A program made the position numbers and the translations under genes. Positions 1 through 9,074 of a DNA stretch of 64,000 nucleotides are shown piece after piece. Origin of the DNA: Poa pratensis (Eukaryota; Streptophyta; Magnoliopsida; Poales; Poaceae); assembly GCA_947311845.1 (NCBI GenBank), contig CAMZMU010000080.1, positions 48,282,381-48,346,380 on the forward strand, in the 5' to 3' direction. A model generated the notes under the pieces. That model was not told the origin of the DNA and did no database searches. It saw only the letters and a program-made list of their open reading frames with translations. Position 1 is the stretch's first letter. Each line of letters starts with the position of its first letter.

Positions 1-778
1 TGAAAACCCTTTGTTTTAAAATACAAGTATATTATTTTGACACCCTATATGGAGATATTAGATGGAAATTCTTTTTCAAACTATAGGATGGGAAAAATAT
101 TGTTTACTCAAAACTCCTTTGAAAATACTTGTGTGGTTATGGAATACCGAGATGTCGGTGTGGAAATGGAGAAATGGAGAATGGGATGTTTATGAAAAAT
201 GCACATTGTGTCTTTGTACTATGACGACCAGCCGATAATCTGTGCGACCACATTTACCCACATATGGGAAAGGCGTAGTCATATAGTTTGCTCATATTAG
301 TACTGGATGCCTCAACAACGGGGATGACCCGTTCCATGAGGGGATGGTCTGAGGACCTACCCCCTGACCTGGGTCCTCTTAAGAGAAGTCTGCCAACAGG
401 TTGGTATGAGTGTATTGGAGAAAGAGGATTGAAGGTTCCACCATAAATCGCCGGGCAGAACTACGAGTCCTCACACTTAGATTCGACGGGCTGGGTTAAG
501 TGTGTTGGAAAGTTTCGTAGCGGTAGGGTCCTATACTAGCATGAGCAAAGGACAGGCTATGGTCGGTGACTCAACTTCGCATACACCTTGTATGGCGGGA
601 CGTGGCTGACACGATGAGTTACCGGATGGGTGTGGGAAAAGCGTGCTACCTCTGCAGAGGGTAAAACTATTCGAATAGCCGAGTCCTCGGATATGGACAG
701 TTGGGAGGCTGTCCTCTGACCATGTGCAAGTTTTGCAAAGTTTTGAGATTTGAAAATAAAATGGAGATGTGTTATATC

Positions 779-961
779 CGCAACTCTACCGACGGGCTGG
801 TATGAGGTTGCTGGAGAATGATTTGACCATGACGGGCTATGGTCGAGAAGTGAAGAGTTTTGGTGATTTGAAAGTGGAAAATGTTTTAGGCAACTATACC
901 AAAGGGCTGGTATAAGGTTGTTGGAAAATGATTTGACCATGAAGGGCTATGTTCGAAAAAG
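779..961 (+). repeat. Imperfect 110-bp tandem duplication in R1
   Basis: A block with GGGCTGGTATGAGGTTG at 793 recurs as GGGCTGGTATAAGGTTG at 903. Both are followed by a near-identical GATTTGACCATGA and a GGGCTATG block. A looser third copy of the GGTTGGTATGAG theme sits near 395. This is LTR-internal repetition with no coding content. Confidence 0.6.
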
Positions 962-1270
962 GAGAGTTTTGGAGAAATAAATCAAATGGTGATTTTCCGG
1001 GAAAAATGTTTATAAAAGAGATTTCTTACCTTTTTCAACAAAGATGTATTTACAGGAGAAAGTTTAAAAGAGACTTCTTACAAAGGCAGATTTATGGGAA
1101 AAGTTCTAAAAGCCTTCTTTTCTTTTTCAATAAAGATATAGAGATTTCAAAACAAAGTGTTATTAAACAAAAGTCCATCCTACTCTTTTCAACAAGGATA
1201 TGGAGTTTTCAAAGTAAACGAAGTTTTATTTAAACAATAAAAGTGTAGTGCATGCTCAGTCCGGGGGTAG

Positions 1271-1387
1271 TTTGCGAGTACATTCAAATGTACTCATATT
1301 GGTTTCGTCCCTGGCTATTGTCTTAGCCAGATTTTTGAAGAGGAGCAGTTCGAAGAAGAAGGTTTCGAGGACGTCAATGCGAACTAG
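1271..1387 (+). other. Short acidic reading frame in R1
   Basis: One plus frame is open from 1,271 to a TAG at 1,385-1,387. It ends in a strongly acidic peptide containing FEEEQFEEEGFEDV. It may be the relic of a polyprotein end or a chance frame within an LTR. It is about 38 codons, has no ATG and no recognisable domain. I list it because the Glu-rich periodicity looks more protein-like than its surroundings. Confidence 0.25.
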
Positions 1388-1623
1388 GGCGCTTCCCAGT
1401 CAGCTGCCTGTAGGGTTGGCAAATGGCTTGGGCTGCACGTTGTTTGGTGATATCCGCTGCAAGTACCTGTTGAAGTTACGACTTCAATCAAGTAAGTATA
1501 TTTATTCGGTATTTATGGGTGTTCTGTGATGCCAATTCGAGTTATGTACAACAACAGACTGATCACGGGATTGTTGCAGGAAACATAACGAGTATCTCGG
1601 ATAGTTAATCCGGGGTCCTCACA

Positions 1624-2406
1624 GCACTCCCACATCATGTGACCATTGCCATCGCATATTGGACACGAGAGATTGGGACATTCTCGTGGACCATGGTCTT
1701 GGCCTTGGCAATTGTCGCATATGCGTTCTTCCTCATGCCATATGGGAGTCCAAGTGTCTCGGCGATCTCTAGGGTGAGGTGGTGGCGACGGAGTGCGTTC
1801 ATGGCGTCCACCATTTGAGCGATGAAGCTCTTGATGTTCATTCTTTTGGTACGCTCGAGGTGAGTGTTGACGTTCTTGTCGAGGTTCATGACGTCCATGA
1901 CGATCGCGTTGTTGTGGTGGTGGTGATGGTAGGCGGTCATGATGTTCCCCATTTGGGCGTTGACGCTCTTGATGCGCGTTGGCATTGTTCACGCTAGGAG
2001 AACGTGGATGTTCCACGTGAAGACGATGTCGTTCATGACCGTCGCGCCTTGGTTTATCTTTAAGATCTTGTTGTGGTTCACCTTGATGAGGAACATGACG
2101 CGTATGCCTTGAGTGTGACGACCTTGTAGTGTGCCTTGGGCGGCGCGAGCTTGAAGACGAGTGATGTTGCACAAGGTTGTTGATAGCTTCGGTCACGCGC
2201 TCCATAGACGCTTCTTGCGCATGCATGCGGTTGTTGAAGTTGGCTTCTATAGCTTGACGACGTCGTTCATAGTGGCATAAGCCATCACGAAGAAGGTGTC
2301 CAATACCAACGAACTCGTCAAGTGTAACATAGGCATGATCACCTTGAACTTCACCATGGATTTCCTCTTCCGAGCTTGAGCTTCCGTTTGTACTTCCCCT
2401 AAACAT
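1624..2406 (-). pseudogene. E3 gag-like protein with two CCHC zinc knuckles, truncated
   Basis: The start ATG is at 2,406-2,404, the same position as in E4. About 261 residues remain before R1. Residues 1-80 match the N-terminus of the E4/E1 Gag (MFRGSTNGSSSS…; …TEAINNLV). Residues 85-220 are low complexity, rich in His, Arg, Ser, Pro and Gln, with a repeated ER-x-PSPPP…RDR block. Two CX2CX4HX4C knuckles follow (C230/C233/H238/C243 and C248/C251/H256/C261). Autonomous family A Gag has a central retrotransposon-gag domain and one knuckle; here that domain is missing and two knuckles follow directly. The product would be an RNA-binding Gag-like protein. The frame then runs into R1 sequence, so the natural C-terminus is lost. 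Confidence 0.75.
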
Positions 2407-3572
2407 TTTCTCAAGATCAAGTAAGATATGTGGTAAAGAAAAACCAAGACAAACTATACCCCAAGTATAATGTGGCTTGAGAGGAGAGTATCCGGTTCTA
2501 ACACCTAACACACACACTTATGAGGATAGGAAGGTATGAAGTGGCAAACGAAACAAACAAACCCGCCGACAAGTATATTGTCAAAGGTAGAGAAAGTCCA
2601 CAATGATCAAATTACCAAAGAAACTCCAACCACAAAGTATCAAGAAACACACACAAAAGCGAATGATGGGGTTGGGCAACCAAGAGGGCGAGCACTCGAA
2701 GATAGGCAACCTAACGAAGACTACGTGCTCCAATGTCACCCAACACAAGAGGGACGCTAGCTCAATTGCTTTTTGTGGGCAACGGATTTGCACAAGAGTT
2801 AACACTCACACTCACTTTGGCGGTATTAGATTGGTCGCAACCTACAAGAGATGAAACTTGGCACCACTTGATTCTTTTCTTTTCTCTCTTTTTTTTTTGA
2901 TTTTTGCTTTTTGACGATGATTCCTTCTCTTTTGCTAGTGCCAAGCTCTCTAACGATACACACTCGCCAATACTTGAAGACAAACACTCAACACGTGCAA
3001 TGCCTCGCAATATCACCGAGCTAGTCCAATAGGCTAAGTTGCGCGAAAGGAAGAAGGGCTCACAACGGAAATGATGGTGAGGGAAATGTCGAGTCCTTGG
3101 TGGCGTCGTCGCTTGGCGTTTATGATGCGTGGCTGCGGAAGCTTGTAGATGTCGTAGACGTAGAGCACACCAAGAAAGGACTCAAACCAAAGAGGAAATG
3201 CCAAAACGAACAGAGGAGAAAGAAAAAAAAATTCTGCAAAAATTGGCCCTGGCGGTAGTACCGCTTAACCCGGCGGTAGTACCGCTGCAGTCGAATCTGC
3301 TCGAGTTTGAATCGATTTTGGGGAATTTGGGGTCCAAAATTTCCTCGAATCCGTGGGAAATTGGCAAAATAAAGGCTAGGGAACGCAAACAAAGGTGGAG
3401 GGGGTCCTAAAGCAACAGATCCATGGACAAAAACTACCAAAAACGCAACGAATCGACAGATCGGCTCGAATCAAGGCAAGGCTATTTTTGGTGGAAATTT
3501 TTGAATTTCTCAAAAACGAAGAAAAATTTGGTGGATTTTGGTGGAAACACAAAACAAATCCGTGTCAACCTA
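2407..3572 (-). other. E3 untranslated leader
   Basis: This 1.17-kb non-coding stretch lies between the PBS and the gag ATG. It shares both ends with the 390-bp leader of E4 (25,472-25,861) but keeps about 770 bp that E4 lacks, including a purine-rich run in element sense near 2,878-2,900. Two GCGGTAGTACCGC motifs occur at 3,252-3,264 and 3,273-3,285, the same motif that is clustered in the LTR U3. By analogy with other LTR elements it should carry the packaging and dimerisation signal (inference). Confidence 0.6.
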
Positions 3573-3586
3573 GAGCTCTGATACCA
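3573..3586 (-). other. E3 primer-binding site (tRNA-iMet type)
   Basis: The minus strand reads TGGTATCAGAGCTC, the classic plant initiator-Met tRNA complement, two bases inside the LTR end. Confidence 0.9.
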
Positions 3587-3588
3587 TA

Positions 3589-4697
3589 TGATGCGGGTAG
3601 GTCCCGATTTTCACGGATTTGTACGGAGGGAAGGATGAACACGAAGAACATGCGAAGAACGAAGAACACAAAAGTGGGGAAAACAAACACACAAGGGTAA
3701 ATAGCAAGTAGCAACCCGGCAAGACTCGATTGGTAACAAATCCCCGAGGGCAGCCCCCAATCCTCCTCTCCCAAGCACACCTTACTCTTAGGATTGTTTG
3801 TCCAATTGGTCAATCCAACCAATCCAACCTAGCCACCTAAAGATGGAAGATTAGCAAGTAATCGCAACTACAAGCGGAGCCTTGGTATCCACGCAGGGAT
3901 CTTCTCCTCAAGAGGAGGACTTGGTTCATCTCCACATGTGGAGGTCTTGATTCATCTCCATAGGAGGAAAGAGACACTTTGAGAAGAAGGAGCAAGACTC
4001 TACTTTAGTTCCCAAATCATAGTCTAACCCTAGATCTAGTCCAAGGGGTGCCTTAAATAGTCTAGATACAAAAAGGGACGAACGGATAAGGTTTCACGGC
4101 CGAACTGGCGAAACTGCTCCCGCACTGGCGGTAGTACCGCTGGCTTAGCCGGTGCTACCGCTGGTGCGGGAAGGCGCGGCTTCATCCCACCTCGCCGGTA
4201 CCACTTGGTGCCGCTGTAGATGCAGCTGCCGGTACCGGGTAAGGGTTCCGAAGGCTTGATTCAGCGGTAGCTTGGGGCGGTACTTGATGCTGCCGCTGGC
4301 GTGGGGATTTGGCCATCCCACGTCGCCGGTACCGGTCGGTACTGCTTCTGGTGCCGCTGGCGTGGTCCGGGTTCTCGCTGTTTGGGCCAGGGGCGGTAGT
4401 ACCGCTTGACCCAGCGATAGTACCGTTCCCTGGGACTGCTTGCTCTTCTTTCTTCTCCTCTTCCAAGCCTCCGCCTTGACGGGCTCCATTCCTCTTGCGC
4501 CTTGTCCATCCTCCCGTGTACACGTACTCGCCGTGGTAACCCTAGCATCATCAAGTGACGAAGCATGACGTAGAATACCATCCAAAGGGTGAGGAATGGG
4601 GCTCAAGTAGAGGAACGAGCTCACCTTTGATGTCCATGGTGGCTTGTGAAGTGTGGAGGGTCTTGACATGGTGATGGTCGTGATCCAGGCTACATCA
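3589..4697 (-). repeat. 5' LTR of E3 (family A, non-autonomous subtype, 1,109 bp)
   Basis: The plus strand reads TGATGCGGGTAGG… to …GGCTACATCA; the near-inverted termini TGATG/CATCA are family A hallmarks. It contains the quasi-palindrome cluster (4,128-4,427) and a TATA-like CTATTTAAG in minus sense near 4,050-4,060. Its U3 start encodes the degenerate tail with TLHKPPWTSKVSSFL instead of the autonomous GPMTRAR form. The same subtype occurs in the solo LTR at 7,928 and in E11. Confidence 0.85.
4128..4427 (-). repeat. U3 quasi-palindrome cluster in E3 LTR
   Basis: Two clear units, GCGGTAGTACCGC at 4,128-4,140 and 4,392-4,404, frame several decayed ones (for example GCGATAGTACCG). The cluster ends about 70 bp upstream of the TATA-like site in element sense. 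Confidence 0.75.
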
Positions 4698-4803
4698 TGA
4701 CCGAAGCTCTCAACAACCTCGTGCGACTACGCGCTTCTTCGTCATCACGCTCAAGTCGTACAAGAACCACCTCAAGGTCGACACAAGCACGTCATGGACG
4801 TCA
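4698..4803 (+). pseudogene. E1 gag fragment, left of E2
   Basis: About 35 codons of family A Gag (TEALNNLVRLRASS…STQARHGRH) lie between the E3 LTR and the E2 LTR. They read continuously into 17,968 once E2 and the CGTCA duplication are removed, and they match E4 Gag around its residues 72-110. The upstream part of E1 lies beyond E3, outside the window. Confidence 0.85.
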
Positions 4804-5728
4804 TGATAAGGGGTTGCCCAATCTTCTCAGTGAGCCGATGTTGGATGGATGATGGATATGTAGATAACTCGCGAGATGCTCTCGAACTCTCCGGCTGCTC
4901 CCTTGTTGCCAATGCAACAGCTCTTCAACCCAATGGATATTCGCAACACCACACGCTTGCGCAACGTAGCCACCGACCTCGAGCGGTTCTGCAATCTCCC
5001 AATTCCCAGTGGAACGACAGATCACACTCAAACTTCGGTAACAATAATCTCCAGAGCGCAACACAGTGGAGAGGTTGAATTCCTGAGCGCAACACAGAGG
5101 AACTCGAATATAGATGAATGCTTCTAGCAATCCGATCTAGGGTTTAACATAAACATGGTCTACCTCTCTATGGCGCAGCCCTTGGCTATTTAAAGGGGCT
5201 GGCCGAAACTAGGACTCAATTCGGACCTGAACCCAAACCTGGTTCGACTCAGACTGATACAAACCGACCCATGGAGGGTTCGGCCTAACATGGCACGCAG
5301 GCCTAACTCGTGTGGTGCACCTTAGACGTATAAACACCACATCATTGGCTGTCCTAGTGCGCCACCTCGATGGTCTTCAAGCGTGGCTGATTTCCTTGAC
5401 GTTCCCTTGTGCGGCTGCCTCCCTCTCCTCCCTCGCGCACTTGCTGATATTGGAAATCAGTGAATGTTCTTCTCCTTGCTGTAGCTCCTCGCCTCCTCCA
5501 ATGCTTGTGTTATTAATAAACCTGATCATACATAAATGCATAGACTTAGGCAGTATAAAATTCTCATCAACACAAACATCATATTCAACTAAGAGTGAAT
5601 TCACCTGTTGCTCAAGTGACTTGGTTCTAGCTCTTGTCATTGGTCCAATCCTCACTTCATTAGCTTTGTCTTGTACAGCAACATCAACAATAGGAGAAGA
5701 TGGTAAAGAACTAGGGATGTCCTCATCA
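4804..5728 (-). repeat. 3' LTR of E2 (925 bp)
   Basis: The plus strand runs TGATAAGG… to …CCTCATCA. The mate is 17,038-17,962, also 925 bp. I count by eye about 17 base differences (near 1.8%). With the commonly used grass LTR rate of 1.3e-8 per site per year this would be roughly 0.7 million years, a rough hand estimate only. The minus-sense TATA-like TTTAAATAGC lies near 5,186-5,195. Confidence 0.95.
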
Positions 5729-5793
5729 TCCTCCCCCCCTTGAAAAGGCGTCGTCCTCGACGCGTCAAGGTCTTCTCCAGCAAATGGCGTCAA
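5377..5793 (-). pseudogene. E2 polyprotein C-terminal tail running into the 3' LTR
   Basis: From the pol end the minus frame crosses the PPT (…[12 protein letters not shown]) and stays open for more than 100 codons inside the LTR. It encodes GPMTRART, KSLEQQVNSLL and NFILPKSMHLCMIRF. The same tail is open in the right LTR of E2 (17,611-17,889) and in E8's 5' LTR, and a related GPMTRAR tail is open in family A LTRs. Conservation across families suggests a translated extension of Pol encoded by U3. Its function is unknown to me. The link to the integrase upstream is broken in E2 by filler DNA (5,809-6,002). Confidence 0.6.
5729..5741 (-). other. E2 polypurine tract
   Basis: The minus strand reads AAGGGGGGGAGGA directly against the 3' LTR start. 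This is the plus-strand DNA primer site used in reverse transcription. Confidence 0.9.
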
Positions 5794-5808
5794 ATCAGCA
5801 GCATTGAA

Positions 5809-6002
5809 CTAGCCTTCTCGCTTGATTCGGGGACCCGGAAGGTCCCCAGGACCGGAGCCCTTAGTCGCCGTAGGCCATGTGTGTCTTGACGGTGAACCCG
5901 CCAGCTTGACTTGAGTCTTGATCTTGTCCATCTTCATCATGGGCCCACATGGGGTGGACCCACTTTGGCAGTACTAGGGGAACCCCATGTTCCACTATTG
6001 CG
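5809..6002. other. Filler DNA replacing the integrase C-terminus in E2
   Basis: Where E8 has about 77 bp coding for …[15 protein letters not shown]…, E2 has about 190 bp of unrelated, GC-richer sequence (including GGGGACCCGGAAGGTCCCC, a short inverted repeat). The pol frame stops just before it (…GPFKVSQ). It looks like filler from break repair or an unresolved insertion; I cannot name a source. Confidence 0.45.
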
Positions 6003-7017
6003 ACACCTTGAAAGGACCATCACCACGTGGCATCAATTTAGACTTGCGCTGAACAGGAAATCTGTCCTTGCGAAAGTGCACCCAAACCATGTCGCCGGGC
6101 TGAAAAATCACCTCCTTTCTTTTCTTGTTAACACGATCAGCATTGTTCTTGCCTTTCTTCTCGATAGCCTCTTTAATCTTCTCATGTATCTTCCTCACAA
6201 AATCTGCTCGCTTCGATGCCTCCATGTTGACACGTTCTTGAATTGGAAGCGGCAGCAAATCAAGTGGTGTAATGGGTTTAAAACCATAGACCACCTCAAA
6301 CGGACACAATTGCGTGGTCGAGTGTACCGCCCTGTTATATGCAAACTCCACATGCGGCAAACACTCCTCCCACACGCGCAGATTTTTCTTGATCATTGTC
6401 CGCACCAACGCCGAAAGTGTGCGGTTCATCACCTCCGTCTGGCCATCAGTTTGGGGATGACAAGTTGTACTAAACAGCAGCTTCGTTCCCAGCTTTCCCC
6501 AAAGTGTCTTCCAGAAGTAGCTCATGAACTTCACATCACGGTCAGAAACGATCGTCTTGGGTACTCCATGTATGCGCACGATTTCCCTGAAAAACAGGTT
6601 AGCAATATGCGACGCATCGTCGCTTTTGTGGCAGGCAATAAAATGAGCCATCTTAGAAAATCGATCCACCACCACGAAAATAGAATCATGTCCTCTCCTG
6701 GTTCTAGGCAATCCTAATACGAAATCCATGCTTATGTCCTCCCATGGAGTTGTAGGTGCAGGAAGAGGAGTATACAAACCATGAGGCTTCAGTTTGGACT
6801 TTGCCTTGTTGCAAGTGATACAACGCTTAACAAACCTGTCCACATCACGCCTCATTCATGGCCAATAAAAGTGATCAGCCAACATCAGCAACGTCTTCTC
6901 ACGTCCAAAGTGTCCCATCAAACCGCCACCATGTGATTCCTGCAATAACAGCAAACGCACAGACGATTCTGGTACACATAATTTGTTAGCTCTAAACAAG
7001 TATCCATCATGCATATG
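5995..7017 (-). pseudogene. E2 integrase (decayed)
   Basis: This integrase would join element cDNA to chromosomal DNA. The zinc-binding half (HGGGLMGH … CITC) is encoded at about 6,800-6,950 but is split by an in-frame TGA near 6,855. The catalytic core then follows with the D, D-35-E triad in [18 protein letters not shown] and TEVMNR. A C-terminal [17 protein letters not shown] block, typical of gypsy integrases, precedes the break at 5,995. A further in-frame TAA at about 7,018 separates it from RNase H. It reads on the minus strand in the same direction as the remaining E2 pol pieces. Confidence 0.85.
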
Positions 7018-7922
7018 TTATTTTTCCCAAGCTTTCACATCAGAACACTTAGCAAAAGACATGGAAAAATCAGTATCATTAGCATATAAATCACGCAAAC
7101 TCTCTAAACCCGGAACTTGAACATCAAGGTGTGTCAAAAGCATGTTTTTCCTAGAGAGTGCATCAGCAACAACGTTGTCTTGGCCCTTCTTATACTTAAT
7201 AATGTATGGGAAAGATTCAATGAATTCAACCCATTTAGCATGACGTTTATTAAGATTATTTTGGCACTTCAAAAATTTCAAAGCCTCATGATCAGAATGT
7301 ATGATAAATTCTTTTGGCCACAAATAATGTTGCCAAACCTCAAGAGCACGAACAAGCGCATACAATTCTTTATCATAAACAGGATAGTTCAATTGTGCAC
7401 CATTCAATTTTTCAGAAAAATATGCAATTGGTTTTCCCTCTTGCATCAACACACCTCCTATTCCAATGCCACTAGCATCACATTCAATATCAAATTGCTT
7501 ATTGAAATTAGGAAGCATAAGCAAAGGTGCAGAAATCAAACAACGTTTCAATTCATCAAATGCAGCATCTTGGGCAGCGCCCCAAACAAAGGCAACACCT
7601 TTCTTAGTAAGATCATTCAAGGCTGCAGCAATAGAACTAAAATCTCGCACAAAGCGTCTATAAAAACCAGCAAGACCAAGAAAGCTTCGTAATTGACTCA
7701 GATTCATGGGGGTAGGCCAATTTTTAATAGCTTCAATTTTAGATTCATCTACCTCGAAATATGACCTTGTCTTTGCAAAACGTGCATTTTTCAAGATTAC
7801 CATAGAGCTTATTATCACGCAGCACTTGCAAAACTTGTCGAATATGATCAATATGTTCAGTTTCGTTGCGGCTATAAATTAATATGTCATCAAAATATAC
7901 TACCACAAATTTTCCAATGAAA
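7018..7922 (-). pseudogene. E2 RNase H and C-terminal RT (decayed)
   Basis: At the right end this segment carries the RT catalytic block ([14 protein letters not shown]) just left of the solo LTR. The RT connection and RNase H follow: [31 protein letters not shown] and NVVADALSR, which hold the four acidic residues expected of an RNase H active site. A deletion of about 26 bp near 7,750 (…KVIF then a frame change into [10 protein letters not shown]) shifts the frame relative to E8. RNase H would degrade the RNA strand of the RNA:DNA hybrid. Confidence 0.85.
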
Positions 7923-8188
7923 TGCCTTGATGTAGCCCAACCTAGGACCATCACCATGTCAAGCACTCCAACACTCCACAAGTCACCATGGACTTCAAAG
8001 GTGAACTCCTTCCTCTATGTGAACCTCAATATGACACTTTGGAATGGTATACTACTTGACCATCGTCACTTTGTATTGCTAGTCATGACGAGTACGACTC
8101 CACGGGAAGATGGCCAAGGCACACGAGGAATGGAGTCCGACAAGACGGTGGCTTGGAAGAGGAGAAGGAAGAGGAGCCAAACAGCTCC

Positions 8189-8400
8189 AGCGGTACTACC
8201 GCCAGGCATAGCGGTACTACCGCCGCAGCGGTACTACCGCCAGCGGTACCGCCCAGATTGGCTCTCTGGAGGTTCCGGCGGCATCTCCAGCGGCACCGCA
8301 GCGGTACTACCGCCAGGTGCAGCGGTACTACCGTTGCGGGACGCCAGACGCTTCAGAAAGCCCCCAGCGGTACTACCGCCAGGAGTAGCGGTATTACCGC
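8189..8400 (+). repeat. U3 quasi-palindrome cluster in the 7,928 solo LTR
   Basis: About seven GCGGTACTACCGC-type units, most exact, are spaced by 8-60 bp. One is shortened to GCGGTACCGC, a perfect palindrome. The cluster ends 70 bp before the TATA box. Confidence 0.85.
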
Positions 8401-8469
8401 TGCGGAGCCAGTCCAGCTCGGGTGGGAGGCCCTTATCCTCTCCCCACCTACCCCCTTGGAGGTCAAACC

Positions 8470-8477
8470 TATAAATA
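8470..8477 (+). promoter_or_regulatory. TATA box of the solo LTR
   Basis: TATAAATA lies in CCTATAAATAGGC, downstream of the U3 cluster and upstream of the R/U5-like region. It is the likely LTR promoter and is unlinked to any gene here. Confidence 0.6.
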
Positions 8478-8914
8478 GGCACCTACCCCCTCCAGATCTA
8501 GACAGACTATGTTTTGAGACTAGAGTAGAGCTAGACTCCTTCTTCTCAAAGGTCTCCTTCCTCCCCTTGTGGGGATGATTCCTCCCCTTGTAGATTCAAG
8601 ACCCCTACTTGTAGTTTGACTACTTGCCAATCTTTCATCTTCGGGTGACTTTATTGGAGCGGTTCGGTTGACCGTTGGAGAAACAACCATCCAAGATCCC
8701 TTCTTGTATCTACTTGCCGATCTCCCACCTTCGTGTGGATTCTATTGGGCCGGTTGGACCGACCGGTAAGGGAAACGGTTCTTATATCTTGTGCGTGTTC
8801 TTGTGTTCTTGGTGTTCTTCCTCGTGTTCTTCGTGTTCTTGGGTGAGTTCGTCCACTCGTTCGTCAATCCGTGAAGATTGGGCCACCCTAGTAGTCCCGT
8901 ACTACATCATGCCT

Positions 8915-9045
8915 AAAAACATGATTCATTAATCTCATGAAAGTACTAGGTGCATTAGTTAAACCAAAAGGCATCACTAACCACTCATATAAACCAAATT
9001 TTGTTTTAATGGCAGTTTTCCATTCATCTCCTTCTTTCATCCTAA
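8915..9045 (-). pseudogene. E2 RT fragment between solo LTR and Helitron
   Basis: About 43 codons of the RT palm ([40 protein letters not shown]) read on the minus strand. They link the 13,468-14,386 piece to the 7,018-7,922 piece when the two insertions are removed. Confidence 0.9.
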
Positions 9046-9074
9046 CTAGCAGGGTGGACCGCGCATTTGCGCGG
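9046..9074 (-). other. Helitron 3' terminus: hairpin plus CTAG
   Basis: The minus strand reads CCGCGCAAATGCGCGG (9,074-9,059), a 6-7 bp stem with a 2-4 nt loop, then nine bases and CTAG. This is the expected termination signal for rolling-circle transposition. Confidence 0.9.

Larger units (their letters stand above)
1..1623 (+). mobile_element. R1: right end of an unassigned LTR-type element
   Basis: This AT-rich non-coding stretch ends in CCTCACA at 1,623, exactly where the gag frame of E3 breaks off after its second zinc knuckle. That is expected of an LTR (…CA terminus) inserted into E3. The left end lies outside the window, so neither the matching TG end nor the target duplication can be seen. 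Inside are an imperfect 110-bp repeat and a short acidic reading frame. I do not recognise the family. The strand is assigned from the short acidic frame and is uncertain. Confidence 0.5.
1624..4697 (-). mobile_element. E3: family A non-autonomous gypsy-type element (5' part)
   Basis: In minus orientation this gives LTR (4,697 to 3,589), tRNA-iMet PBS (3,586 to 3,573), a long leader and a gag-like gene truncated by R1 at 1,623. The LTR outer end TGATGTAG… lies against TGACC at 4,698-4,702, which is part of the interrupted E1 gag (…TTGACCGAAGC…), so E3 sits inside E1. The rest of E3 is beyond R1, outside the window. Its gag has two zinc knuckles and its LTR subtype matches E11, so I place it with the non-autonomous branch of family A. 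Confidence 0.75.
7928..8909 (+). repeat. Solo LTR of family A (982 bp) in E2
   Basis: It runs TGATGTAGCCC… to …GTACTACATCA and is flanked by the perfect 5-bp duplication TGCCT (7,923-7,927 and 8,910-8,914). It interrupts the E2 RT between the NHV and [12 protein letters not shown] blocks. No internal sequence or second LTR is present, so it arose by LTR-LTR recombination after insertion. The U3 carries the non-autonomous-type tail (STPTLHKSPWTSKVNSFL), so the donor was of the E3/E11 kind. Confidence 0.95.

Noticed and set aside
4145..4669. 174-codon minus frame in the E3 LTR
   Set aside because: Its first part is the degenerate LTR tail, but most of it is U3 repeat sequence; not an independent gene.
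8153..8578. 141-codon plus frame over the U3 cluster of the solo LTR
   Set aside because: Encodes the GCGGTACTACCGC repeats (SGTTAR-type peptide), clearly non-functional.
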